Shown here: piece after piece, positions 42,619 through 50,394 of the stretch
Position numbering within the stretch: position 1 is the stretch's first letter
Layout of the letters: each line of letters begins with the position of its first letter
Origin: Emticicia oligotrophica DSM 17448
Lineage (GTDB): Bacteria > Bacteroidota > Bacteroidia > Cytophagales > Spirosomataceae
Direction of reading: 5' to 3'
Assembly: GCF_000263195.1 (NCBI RefSeq)
Contig: NC_018748.1
Location: 2,728,001 to 2,792,000 of the forward strand
DNA: 64,000 bases
The notes under the pieces: generated by a model
Database searches by the model: none
What the model saw: only the letters and a program-made list of their open reading frames with translations
Told to the model about the DNA's origin: nothing
Made by a program: the position numbers and the translations under genes

Positions 42619-44523
42619 TTACATCCATTCCCAAGCACTTTGATAAGCTTCTATTTCTTGGGTATAGGAAATAAATTCTTCATAAAAATTTGAGCTTGAA
42701 AGCGTAGCACTATCGCCAATGACAATTAGTTTTTTTCTAGCACGAGTCATGGCTACATTCATGCGGCGTATATCTGATAAGAAACCGATTGCCCCTTCAG
42801 CATTGCTACGGGTAAGGCTTATATAAACAATATCTCGCTCTTGGCCTTGGAAACTATCAATTGTATTGACCGATATATTATTCAAAACCTCCTTTAATTC
42901 GGGAGCATGTTCTACTTGTTCTTTTAGAATGGAAATTTGTTGTTTATAAGGAGAAATAACAGCAATACTTGGAAAATTAGCAGTGCTAAATTTTTTCTTC
43001 AATTCTTCTACAAAACCATTTAGATGTTTGACCAAAAATGCTGCTTCATCAGGGTTCGTTGAACTTGTTCCTTCCAATTTTTCATCAAAACTACAGCCAG
43101 CAGTATCTATAAAATGGAGAGGCTTTTCATCGACAAACAATGTTTGTTTCGCTACTGAGGCATGGGCTTTCAATTGATTATTATAGAAGACCTTTGACGA
43201 ATGTGCCATAATTTGCTCATTCATTCGGTATTGCTCTTCTAAAAGTGTTACGGCTTCGGGGTGAAGGGCAACACATTTTTCTAGAAGAGTAGTATTGAGC
43301 CCATTTTTAGCTGCCTCATTTGATTTAATGGTCGGTGGTAGTTGGCAATGGTCGCCTGCAAAAATAACTTTTTGAGCCTTTAAAATCGGAATCCAGCAAG
43401 CAGGTTCTAAAGCTTGCCCTGCTTCATCAATAATTACTGTGTGAAAGCTAAGATTACGAATCGTATAATGATTAGCTCCCACCAAAGTGGCAGTAATGAT
43501 TTGAGTTTTGGTGACAACATCATCAATGACGTACTGTTCAATATTACCCACCTCTTTCATGATTTTGTGAGCCTCATCGAATAGTAGTTTGCGTTGATCC
43601 CTTTCCGCTTTGCCAAAACTTCGCTTGTATTTATGTGCCATATTACGATATTCATTGGCTTGCTTTTTAAGCGTTTTAGCGTTTTTCATAAGTTGATGAT
43701 CTGTCATTTTGTTATCTAGTGTGAGTGCCATCAAACGCTCACTTACACGTGCTGGATTACCAATACGCAAGACATTTAGTCCTTCTTCTGATAGTTTTTC
43801 GCTCAATAAATCAACCGCGGTATTGCTCGGAGCTACCACCAAGATTGGTGTTTTGGCGTTTTCTTGCTTAATAATTGTCTTGATTGTTTGTACTAAAGTA
43901 GTGGTTTTTCCAGTCCCTGGAGGGCCATGAACAATCGCCAATTCATTGGCTGATATGATTTTATTTAAAGCATTATTTTGTGAATCATTGAGTTTCGGAA
44001 CCGATATTGGGTGCAAATCAGTTCTGAAAGTTGGCTTTTTTTCGCCAGTTAGAATCTTTACTAAATTCCCTTCTGGTTTATTAGCCATTTCCTGAGCATA
44101 CTTCAATGCCGACTGCATTTCTTCGTAACTATTATCATCAAAAAGCAAGTCGATTCCAAGTTTGCCATCGCGGGAAAAATCGGGCAATTCATCAGTTTTA
44201 AGCGTTATTTTTAATCGATTTCCATTTAAAAAAGAAATGGTTCCTTCTACACGGTCTTTTTGTGGGTCGTGATTGCCAAATAAAACTGCGGGTATACCTG
44301 CACGTAGTTGATGCGAAATATCTTGGTGAGTGGTTCGTTCTACTTCAACAGTGAGGTAATCGCCACGGCCAATTTCTGAGCCCCTAATAGCAATCGGATA
44401 CCACGTAATTCCGTTGGCACGGCGTTCGGCTGCAGAAGTTTGTTCGGTAAGTTGTTGATATTGACGGTGGTCTTCTTCTCGCTCGGTTTTGAGTAAGTCG
44501 AGTAAATTTTTAAAATAATCCAT
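42619..44523 (-). CDS. Superfamily 1 DNA/RNA helicase (IGHMBP2/Upf1-like)
   Basis: A 634-residue helicase. An N-terminal beta-rich domain (about 1-150) precedes the motor. Walker A is VHGPPGTGKTTTLVQTI, motif Ia VVAPSNTAVDLLSEKL, Walker B VIIDEAGQALEPACW, motif III GDHCQLPPTIKS, then LLEEQYRMNEQIM, VNTIDSFQGQERDIVYISL and RMNVAMTRARKKLIVIGD. This order is that of the SF1B Upf1/IGHMBP2 group, which unwinds DNA or RNA 5'-3'. Cytoplasmic, single gene. Its promoter TACCTTTG lies 5 bases upstream of the ATG, so the transcript has almost no leader. Confidence 0.92.
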   Translation of the reverse strand: MDYFKNLLDLLKTEREEDHRQYQQLTEQTSAAERRANGITWYPIAIRGSEIGRGDYLTVEVERTTHQDISHQLRAGIPAVLFGNHDPQKDRVEGTISFLNGNRLKITLKTDELPDFSRDGKLGIDLLFDDNSYEEMQSALKYAQEMANKPEGNLVKILTGEKKPTFRTDLHPISVPKLNDSQNNALNKIISANELAIVHGPPGTGKTTTLVQTIKTIIKQENAKTPILVVAPSNTAVDLLSEKLSEEGLNVLRIGNPARVSERLMALTLDNKMTDHQLMKNAKTLKKQANEYRNMAHKYKRSFGKAERDQRKLLFDEAHKIMKEVGNIEQYVIDDVVTKTQIITATLVGANHYTIRNLSFHTVIIDEAGQALEPACWIPILKAQKVIFAGDHCQLPPTIKSNEAAKNGLNTTLLEKCVALHPEAVTLLEEQYRMNEQIMAHSSKVFYNNQLKAHASVAKQTLFVDEKPLHFIDTAGCSFDEKLEGTSSTNPDEAAFLVKHLNGFVEELKKKFSTANFPSIAVISPYKQQISILKEQVEHAPELKEVLNNISVNTIDSFQGQERDIVYISLTRSNAEGAIGFLSDIRRMNVAMTRARKKLIVIGDSATLSSSNFYEEFISYTQEIEAYQSAWEWM

Positions 44524-44527
44524 ATCA

Positions 44528-44535
44528 CAAAGGTA
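44528..44535 (-). promoter_or_regulatory. -7 promoter element of the helicase gene
   Basis: TACCTTTG on the minus strand matches TAnnTTTG and ends 5 bases before the ATG at 44523, so transcription would start at or beside the initiation codon. Confidence 0.5.
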
Positions 44536-44612
44536 CGGAAATATTCAGTTGAAATTTTAGGTTGGGTAGGGTTGAAGTTTTTTAAGTACTAAAATGATTT
44601 ACCGTATATGGC

Positions 44613-45419
44613 TCAAATAATCTCCGCAATTTTAATAATTAATTGTGCTAAAGGTATAAGTAGAAACTGAGCAGCAATTGTACCTATCATACGTGCAATA
44701 ACAACAAAAGTTAAAAATTTTCGAAAAAATGCTTCAGAAACTGAGCCATCGAGTACTTTATCTGTTAAAGTTGCATTATAAGGTTCAACAAAAAGTAACA
44801 TGCCAACTACTCCAACTCCAACACTTATACCATTGAGAGAAAGGGCTGTTGTTCTTAAGTTGGGATTTAGAAATCCAGCATATAAACATGATAATACACT
44901 TACAGTAATAAAACCGTTTACAAGAATATTTAGTAAAATCATCTTTACCGAAATATCTTTATAATGTCTCAGACGAATTAGATTTTCAATTCTTGGTATA
45001 GTAAGACTTTTTCTGAAATGTGTTAGGGTAGAACTTCGGATAGATTTCATTAAAACCTTAAAAATAGACTTATGGTAATATAATGAATCAACTCCTTTCG
45101 CCATAAATCTATGTCCAGTAGGAAACGCCAATATGCCTAAACAAGAACCAATTGTTGCCGAAAAAATAATAAGTCTGAATGTAATATTGTTTGGAGGTAA
45201 ACCATTAATGATTTGACTCTCAATGGATTTTGCCAGTAGTGGAGATTGAATAGAACTTGAAAATTGAGAGATTAAAATGATAATATTGAATATTGAAAAA
45301 GAAGAAGCTAATTTCTTAGTTCTTATTCCTACAATTCGGGCTGAAAGGCTTATTATACCGATGAAATGAATAATCATCGTCAGTAGACAAACCTCAAAAA
45401 TGTTATTTTGAGAAAGCAT
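44613..45419 (-). CDS. amj: Amj-type lipid II flippase family protein
   Basis: A 268-residue integral membrane protein with about six hydrophobic segments (VCLLTMIIHFIGIISLSA, LIIFSATIGSCLGILAF, MILLNILVNGFITVSVLSCLY, LFVEPYNATL region, FVVIARMIGTIAAQFLLIPLA). The region IHFIGIISLSARIVGIRTKKLASSFSIFNIIILISQFSSSIQSPLLAK follows the Amj (YdaH, DUF2837) signature. Amj is an alternative to MurJ that moves lipid-linked peptidoglycan precursors across the membrane. Its start overlaps the glycosyltransferase end by 17 bases, so they are translationally coupled, and it may flip the glycolipid made by this cassette; that is inference. Confidence 0.85.
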   Translation of the reverse strand: MLSQNNIFEVCLLTMIIHFIGIISLSARIVGIRTKKLASSFSIFNIIILISQFSSSIQSPLLAKSIESQIINGLPPNNITFRLIIFSATIGSCLGILAFPTGHRFMAKGVDSLYYHKSIFKVLMKSIRSSTLTHFRKSLTIPRIENLIRLRHYKDISVKMILLNILVNGFITVSVLSCLYAGFLNPNLRTTALSLNGISVGVGVVGMLLFVEPYNATLTDKVLDGSVSEAFFRKFLTFVVIARMIGTIAAQFLLIPLAQLIIKIAEII

Positions 45420-46155
45420 CTAATAGGGCTTTAAGATGATTTATTTTTTGCTCTTTAATCGTGTTATTACTAGAAAAGAAAAATTTATAAAATATATTTT
45501 TAGTAAGTGCTAATTTTATATAGGTTCTGGCTAATGTACGGTTATAAATATCATATTTAAAATTCCAGAATAATATAGGTTTCCGAACCCTTAAATATGG
45601 ACTTAGTGAATTATAATGAGATATTACTTTATCCAGAAAGATAATATTTTCTTCTCCAAAGAATTGATAACATCTACTCCAAAAATAGCAGTCTCTACCT
45701 GCAATTTCTGTCCATTCCCATTTCTCTTTTTCTAAAACGCTGAAATAGCAAATAACCATACCAGTATCTATCCAGCTTTTTTTAGGGTCTGCAGAAAGTT
45801 GCACTTTTTTTATGAGATTACTTTGTCCAATAATCATTCCTTTAAAATCTGTATGATGATACTCTTTATAAACATTGTACACTTCCTCTAAAAAAAGGGT
45901 ATCATCATCTAAACAATAAAAAAAGCCATCTTTGATATTGGCAAATATTACATTCCGCTTTGTGACAGTATCGGCATCTGGGCAATCTAATTCGTATAAG
46001 TGTATCCTTGAGTCTGTTTGAATAAAATCATATTCTAACTTTTCTCGTTGTGTTGATTTGGCGATATGCCACCTAATATCATCATTTTTGGGAATACTTT
46101 GATAGACCTTTTCTAATAAATGAAAACGGTATAATGGGGTGATAATATGTAACAT
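45403..46155 (-). CDS. Glycosyltransferase family 2-like protein
   Basis: A 250-residue cytoplasmic protein with a GT-A-like N-terminus: LHIITPLYRFHLLEKVYQSI, IRWHIAKSTQREK, and the probable metal-binding triad in DGFFYCLDDDTLFLEEVYNVY. The middle contains YFWSRCYQFFGEENIIFLD. The C-terminal 60 residues are basic and hydrophobic (KDIYNRTLARTYIKLALTKNIFYKFFFS). This looks like a glycosyltransferase family 2 relative acting on nucleotide sugars at the inner face of the membrane. The donor and acceptor are unknown. It overlaps the Amj gene and lies 17 bases after the acyltransferase gene. Confidence 0.75.
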   Translation of the reverse strand: MLHIITPLYRFHLLEKVYQSIPKNDDIRWHIAKSTQREKLEYDFIQTDSRIHLYELDCPDADTVTKRNVIFANIKDGFFYCLDDDTLFLEEVYNVYKEYHHTDFKGMIIGQSNLIKKVQLSADPKKSWIDTGMVICYFSVLEKEKWEWTEIAGRDCYFWSRCYQFFGEENIIFLDKVISHYNSLSPYLRVRKPILFWNFKYDIYNRTLARTYIKLALTKNIFYKFFFSSNNTIKEQKINHLKALLDAFSK

Positions 46156-46172
46156 ATTTTAGTGTAAAAGCA

Positions 46173-46817
46173 TTAATATTTATTATCTCTGATAATTTGA
46201 CAAGGATTTCCATAAGCAATAACCCCGTCTGGAATATCTTTAGTAACTAATGCTCCTGCACCAATGATGGAGTTGCTACCAATGGTTACACCATCAATCA
46301 CATTTGCTCCAATACCAATCAAACTCTTCTCTCCGATTTTGACAAATCCTGCCACATTTGTACCTGGACTTAGGGTGACAAAATCCGCAATTTCTGTGTG
46401 GTGCCCAACAGAAGCATTTCTATTGATAGAAACGAAATTGCCAATTTTAGTAAAGCTAGCAATTGATACCAAACTGTTTATAAGAATACCTTTGCCCAAC
46501 TCTACTGTTGAAGAAATGGCACTTGTTTGGTGAATAATATTAATAAAATTAAGTTTTTGGTCTAGATAATTTTTTAGGACCGCTACTTTAGTGTAAGGCT
46601 TTATTGCTCCTAAAAAAACATCATCATTATTATTGTTTTGATACTCCCTTAAAATATCAATTGAAAATTTAGGATTGTGAAAGGGCTTAAGTTCATCTAA
46701 ACCTAAATTGTTTATTATTTTAACTTTAGGAAATAGTTGGCAAGATTCTAAATTATCAAATATCATCGTTAGGGTTGGCTCACTTAGCCCCAAAACCGTT
46801 AGTTTTTTTATTTCCAT
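46173..46817 (-). CDS. NeuD/PglD-like sugar O- or N-acyltransferase
   Basis: A 214-residue left-handed beta-helix acyltransferase. The N-terminal part (about 1-85) resembles the PglD/NeuD sugar-binding region; the rest holds hexapeptide repeats (ISSTVELGKGILINSLVSIA, VSINRNASVGHHTEIADFV, IGIGANVIDGVTIGSNSIIGAGALVTKDIPDGVIAYGNP). Catalytic His in NASVGHHTE fits the family. These trimers transfer acetyl or other acyl groups from acyl-CoA to sugars such as sialic acids or bacillosamine. It overlaps the BKACE gene by 38 bases, so the two are tightly coupled. Confidence 0.88.
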   Translation of the reverse strand: MEIKKLTVLGLSEPTLTMIFDNLESCQLFPKVKIINNLGLDELKPFHNPKFSIDILREYQNNNNDDVFLGAIKPYTKVAVLKNYLDQKLNFINIIHQTSAISSTVELGKGILINSLVSIASFTKIGNFVSINRNASVGHHTEIADFVTLSPGTNVAGFVKIGEKSLIGIGANVIDGVTIGSNSIIGAGALVTKDIPDGVIAYGNPCQIIRDNKY

Positions 46818-47616
46818 AGCCTAAATTTTTAAATTCTGTTGTACTCATATAACAATAATCTAGTTCATTCATAATTCTATGAATTCTTTCGAGTAATTGC
46901 CGATTGGTTGCTTTATTTTTATCGTTTAGATAAAGGTTATCTTCCAATCCGATTCTTACTCCATCGGCTTCAATTAAACCAATTAAGTTTGATTTCAATT
47001 GGGCTTGTCCGATTCCTCCAAAACAAACTTTTGCATGATTTGGTAAGTTATGAACAATAGAACTAATTGTAGAAATATCTGTACCAGCATTGAATAAATT
47101 ACCTAAAATTACATTCATATAAATTGGTTCTACTAAAATACCTTTTTTTATTAAATGATTGGTGAAGTTTATCATCCCAGAGTCAAAACATTCAATTTCA
47201 GGGTTTACTCCATATTTTTTCATTTCTTCAATTAACCATAAAATAGTATCTGGAGTATTTATAGAAGCATTTTTAGGAAAGTTTAAAGAAGACATTGTCA
47301 GTGAGGCTAAGTCTGGATAAAGACTGAGGACTTCTGCTCTTAAATTATTTTCATTGTAGAAACGACCGCTTAATGATACTCCAATAACCAAATCTGGTGC
47401 ATGCTTTTTAATGCCTTCTATGATTTTTTGATAGACTTCTTTTTTGTATGTATTTTGCCCTAAGTTATCTCTTGCATGTAAATGAACAACACTTATGCCT
47501 ATTTCGTAACAAGCTAATACATCGTCAATGATTTCAGAATAATAGATTGGAGCAAAAGAGTTTTCTTTCGTTGTAAGCGTTCCTGTGGGGCAAAGGTTAA
47601 TAATTTTTGGTAGCAT
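46780..47616 (-). CDS. BKACE (beta-keto acid cleavage enzyme, DUF849)
   Basis: A 278-residue TIM-barrel enzyme of the family that includes 3-keto-5-aminohexanoate cleavage enzyme Kce, which converts a beta-keto acid plus acetyl-CoA into acetoacetate plus a CoA ester. Motifs: LCPTGTLTTKENS, zinc-binding HLHARD, VIGVSLSGRF, DLASLTMSSLNFPK, ECFDSGMI, VCFGGIGQAQ, and ADGVRIGLEDNLYL. Substrate choice in this family depends on pocket residues that I cannot assign. It is first in a four-gene overlapping cassette that appears dedicated to glycan modification, and might supply an unusual acyl-CoA for the adjacent acyltransferase; that is a hypothesis. Confidence 0.9.
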   Translation of the reverse strand: MLPKIINLCPTGTLTTKENSFAPIYYSEIIDDVLACYEIGISVVHLHARDNLGQNTYKKEVYQKIIEGIKKHAPDLVIGVSLSGRFYNENNLRAEVLSLYPDLASLTMSSLNFPKNASINTPDTILWLIEEMKKYGVNPEIECFDSGMINFTNHLIKKGILVEPIYMNVILGNLFNAGTDISTISSIVHNLPNHAKVCFGGIGQAQLKSNLIGLIEADGVRIGLEDNLYLNDKNKATNRQLLERIHRIMNELDYCYMSTTEFKNLGYGNKKTNGFGAK

Positions 47617-47770
47617 ATTATTTTATACCAAAGAAACTGTTAATACTATTAAAAAGGTAAGGGATATCAATTTTATGAAGTGTGTTTGAATGACTCCTTT
47701 ATAAATTAAGAATAACAAAGATTTTACTTTAAGTATTAATAAGATATAAATGAGCAAATCAGGCAAAAAA

Positions 47771-47808
47771 AAAGTCTAAAATACAATCATTAGTATTTTA
47801 GACTTTTA
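47771..47808 (-). terminator. tRNA operon terminator
   Basis: AAAAGTCTAAAATAC (47771-47785) pairs with GTATTTTAGACTTTT (47794-47808), a 15-bp perfect stem followed on the minus strand by a T run, directly after tRNA-Leu. Confidence 0.85.
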
Positions 47809-47811
47809 ATT

Positions 47812-47899
47812 GGTACCGAGGACGGGAATCGAACCCGTACGAGTTTAAAAGCTCACAGGATTTTAAGTCCTGCGTGTCTACCAGTTCCACCACCTCGGC
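47812..47899 (-). tRNA. tRNA-Leu (UAA anticodon)
   Basis: An 88-nt tRNA read on the minus strand. Acceptor GCCGAGG pairs with CCTCGGT (one G-U), and CCA is encoded. The anticodon loop CTTAAAA holds TAA, the anticodon stem is CAGGA/TCCTG, and a long variable arm typical of leucine follows. GGTTCGATTCC gives the T arm. It is downstream of tRNA-Gly on the same strand, in one transcript. Confidence 0.95.
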
Positions 47900-47955
47900 G
47901 GTTGGAAAAGACCAACTCTGAAAAAAAAAGCACCAGTAAGGTGCTTACTCTTTCG

Positions 47956-48028
47956 AGCGAAAGACGGGTCTCGAACCCGCGACCTTAACCTTGGCAAGGT
48001 TACGCTCTACCAACTGAGCTACTTTCGC
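47956..48028 (-). tRNA. tRNA-Gly (GCC anticodon)
   Basis: A 73-nt tRNA on the minus strand. Acceptor GCGAAAG pairs with CTTTCGC; AGCTCAGTTGGTAGAGC forms the D arm; the anticodon loop TTGCCAA holds GCC; GGGTTCGAGACCC forms the T arm. CCA is not encoded. It is first in the tRNA-Gly/tRNA-Leu unit. Confidence 0.96.
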
Positions 48029-48073
48029 GTTTACATTTTGACTTCGTTTTGGTGTCTCTGTCTTAATGTGGTG

Positions 48074-48104
48074 CAAAGGTATAGCGATTTTCTTTACTTG
48101 TCAA
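48074..48104 (-). promoter_or_regulatory. tRNA operon promoter
   Basis: On the minus strand TTG (48104-48102) and TACCTTTG (48081-48074) are separated by 20 bases, a textbook Bacteroidota promoter, 46 bases before tRNA-Gly. Confidence 0.75.
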
Positions 48105-48139
48105 GTCTTACAATAAAAAAAAACTATTTTTTTTTCTAC

Positions 48140-48577
48140 TTAATTTGTAATTAACTGATAATAAGATGCTTCACAGTCAGAAAAATTTCGAAAAAATTTT
48201 ACAGCAATTGTCATGTACATACGTAAAGGCTGAAATTTATTAAATCGAATCGTTCCTCCCGGATTCCACTTAGAAAGAAGTTTTGTTATTCTCAATGCTT
48301 CTGCATCACAAGTTTGATTGATTCCTCTCATCACCTTGTGCCCAGACAGACTACCATCTTTTTCAACGACAAATCTGACAAAGACGATATTCTTGTTTTT
48401 TTCACTCGGAATTGCTTCAACAGATACATTCTGGTTTGTACAAATGAAAGTATAGAGTGCTTTATTGCCTTGTGGATACGTTGGCCAAATATCGGCAGTA
48501 GTGTAAATTAATGTATTTTCTTGGGCAATAACCCCTGTCGAAATACATAAAAGGCTAATTAAATATAAATTTTTCAT
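48140..48577 (-). CDS. Exported TonB C-terminal-domain-like protein
   Basis: A 145-residue protein with a cleavable signal peptide (LISLLCISTGVIAQ). The mature part resembles the TonB C-terminal domain (energy transducer TonB family): WPTYPQGNKALYTFI, VFVRFVVEKDGSLSGHKVMRG, CDAEALRITKLLSKWNPG. It lacks the membrane anchor and Pro-rich linker of TonB, so it cannot transduce energy itself. Bacteroidota encode many such soluble variants, some perhaps binding receptors or peptidoglycan. Three Cys may form disulfides. Single gene. Confidence 0.8.
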   Translation of the reverse strand: MKNLYLISLLCISTGVIAQENTLIYTTADIWPTYPQGNKALYTFICTNQNVSVEAIPSEKNKNIVFVRFVVEKDGSLSGHKVMRGINQTCDAEALRITKLLSKWNPGGTIRFNKFQPLRMYMTIAVKFFRNFSDCEASYYQLITN

Positions 48578-48607
48578 GTTTTTATAAGTTTAAGTTTCTA
48601 ACATCTG

Positions 48608-48615
48608 TACTTTTG
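48608..48615 (+). promoter_or_regulatory. -7 promoter element of hisIE
   Basis: TACTTTTG matches TAnnTTTG, 84 bases before the hisIE start codon. Confidence 0.5.
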
Positions 48616-48699
48616 CAAATCTATTAAGAATTATTTTTTAAATATAAATATTTAACTAAATATCTAAATATTATTTTAAAGATATTTAGGCTTACCAAA

Positions 48700-49302
48700 A
48701 TGGAAAGAACAATCGCTTTTGATAAATCGGTCGATGGCTTAGTGCCTGCAATTATTCAGGATTCAATCACCGGTAAAGTTTTAATGCTTGGATATATGAA
48801 TGCCGAAGCGTATGAAAAAACTATGGCCGAGGGAATCGTAACTTTTTTTAGTAGAAGTAAACAAAGACTTTGGACAAAAGGAGAGACTTCGAATAATTTT
48901 CTTCACGTAAAAAAAGTATTAATTGATTGCGATGGAGATACAATTTTGATTAACGCCTCGCCAGATGGCCCTACTTGCCATACTGGAGATGACACTTGTT
49001 TTCAGGAGGTAAACGATGGGAAAGTAATGTTTATCAATCATTTACGCTCAGTGATAAGAGACCGTAAGCTAAATCCTTCTGATAGTTCTTACACGGCACA
49101 ACTGTTTAAGAAAGGCGTAAATAAAGTAGCCCAAAAAGTAGGAGAAGAAGCCGTAGAGTTAGTAATTGAAGCGAAAGATGAAAATAAAGATTTGTTTTTA
49201 GGTGAAGCGGCTGATTTATTCTTCCATTATTTGGTGCTTTTAGAGCAGAAAAACTATACTTTTGATGAGGTTTTAGATGTATTGATTAAGCGTCATAAAT
49301 AA
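48700..49302 (+). CDS. hisIE: Bifunctional phosphoribosyl-AMP cyclohydrolase / phosphoribosyl-ATP pyrophosphatase
   Basis: A 200-residue enzyme for histidine steps 2 and 3. HisI domain (about 1-110): VTFFSRSKQRLWTKGETSNNFLHV, DCDGDTILI and the metal-binding GPTCHTGDDTCF. HisE domain (about 115-200): LNPSDSSYTAQLFKKGVNKVAQKVGEEAVELVIEA and EAADLFFHYLVLLEQK. The fused order I then E is normal in Bacteroidota. No other his gene is near, so this gene is detached from the his operon; it has its own promoter. Confidence 0.96.
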   Translation: MERTIAFDKSVDGLVPAIIQDSITGKVLMLGYMNAEAYEKTMAEGIVTFFSRSKQRLWTKGETSNNFLHVKKVLIDCDGDTILINASPDGPTCHTGDDTCFQEVNDGKVMFINHLRSVIRDRKLNPSDSSYTAQLFKKGVNKVAQKVGEEAVELVIEAKDENKDLFLGEAADLFFHYLVLLEQKNYTFDEVLDVLIKRHK

Positions 49303-49422
49303 ATGTTAATTTGAAAATTTGAGTGTAAAATGATAGAATTCCGTTCGAATTCTTTGAATTTTCTCAATGATTTCATTACTTTTATACGTAATCATTCACC
49401 CATATTCTCATTCATATTTATT

Positions 49423-49761
49423 ATGATAAATTATTTAATTCGTTTGGCATGTTGTGCGGCTGCGGTTTATTTCATGCCCCAATTTTTGAGTGAAATCAAG
49501 GTAGATTCCATCACAACTTCGTTGATGGTAGCTTTTGTGATGAGTTTCTTGAATACATTTATTAAACCCATCTTAAAGTTGCTTTCATTGCCAATTACAC
49601 TGCTAACTTTAGGTTTATTTTCTTTAGTTATCAATGTGGGTATTGTTTATTTAGCTGCCTATTTGGTAGAAGGCTTTAGGGTTGGTGGATTCTTACAACC
49701 ACTTATTTTTGGTTTTGTACTTTCGATTGTAAATAGCTTAGTGGGAGCATTTCAGGATTAG
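49423..49761 (+). CDS. Small membrane protein of the phage holin family 4 type
   Basis: A 112-residue protein starting at the ATG at 49423. It has four membrane segments (YLIRLACCAAAVYFMP, ITTSLMVAFVMSFLNTFIKPIL, ITLLTLGLFSLVINVGIVYLAAYLV, FLQPLIFGFVLSIVNSLVGAF). The pattern, including NTFIKPILKLLSLPITLLTLG, is typical of the widely distributed DUF360/YvlD-type family that databases call phage holin family protein. There is no phage context, so holin activity is unlikely; roles in envelope stress are suspected in other bacteria. It follows hisIE by 120 bases on the same strand. Confidence 0.85.
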   Translation: MINYLIRLACCAAAVYFMPQFLSEIKVDSITTSLMVAFVMSFLNTFIKPILKLLSLPITLLTLGLFSLVINVGIVYLAAYLVEGFRVGGFLQPLIFGFVLSIVNSLVGAFQD

Positions 49762-49780
49762 GCTAAATGCTATAAAACTA

Positions 49781-49820
49781 AAGAGTCCATTGTTTGATGT
49801 ATATCTCACAATGGACTCTT
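49781..49820. terminator. Bidirectional terminator
   Basis: AAGAGTCCATTGT (49781-49793) pairs with ACAATGGACTCTT (49808-49820), a 13-bp stem between convergent genes. Confidence 0.75.
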
Positions 49821-49842
49821 CGTTTATAAACAGAAAGTATAA

Positions 49843-50310
49843 TTAGAGACTCGCTAAAGTTTCTTTTACTGCTGCGAAGTTTGGTAAATCACCTGCACTT
49901 TCAAGTACTTCGGCATATTTAATAACTCCTTCTTTGTCAACAACAAAAGCCGAACGTTTAGCTACTCCTTGCATTCCAAAAACAAATGTATCGTAATAAG
50001 CTCCGTAAGCTTGAGCTGTTTCTTTATTGAAATCAGATAGTAATTGGAATGGAAGATTTTGCTCAGCTTTGAATTTACCCAAAGTAAAGATAGAATCTAC
50101 TGAAATACCTAAAATCTCTGCGTTTAGGCCAGCGTAAGTGGCAATGTCATCACGCATTTGACAAAGTTCAGCCGTACAAACGCCTGTAAATGCCAATGGG
50201 AAAAATAATACTACTACATTTTTTCCACGATAATCAGAAAGATTCACTTCTGCTTTATCAGTATTAAATAATTTGAAGTCAGGTGCTAGTTCGCCTACTT
50301 TAACAGCCAT
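49843..50310 (-). CDS. Peroxiredoxin (AhpE/Bcp-like)
   Basis: A 155-residue cytoplasmic thiol peroxidase. [45 protein letters not shown] gives the peroxidatic cysteine in [10 protein letters not shown], with a second Cys four residues later; [20 protein letters not shown] and [15 protein letters not shown] complete the fold. The PxxFTGVCT form resembles AhpE-type enzymes, whereas BCP would read PxATPGCT. It reduces peroxides. Single gene. Confidence 0.93.
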   Translation of the reverse strand: MAVKVGELAPDFKLFNTDKAEVNLSDYRGKNVVVLFFPLAFTGVCTAELCQMRDDIATYAGLNAEILGISVDSIFTLGKFKAEQNLPFQLLSDFNKETAQAYGAYYDTFVFGMQGVAKRSAFVVDKEGVIKYAEVLESAGDLPNFAAVKETLASL

Positions 50311-50394
50311 AATTTTGAATTTATTAAGTTATTGAGATTAAAATAATAACCCACAAATTAAGTAGAAAGTTTGGATAGCTCAAAAAAACTCGTG

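Noticed and set aside
44524-47899. A genomic island inserted at tRNA-Leu
   Set aside because: The BKACE cassette lies next to the tRNA 3' end, but I found no duplicated tRNA end on the far side and no integrase gene.
49423-49761. Holin-like protein as evidence of a prophage
   Set aside because: There are no phage structural, lysis or integrase genes nearby. The family is widespread in bacterial chromosomes.
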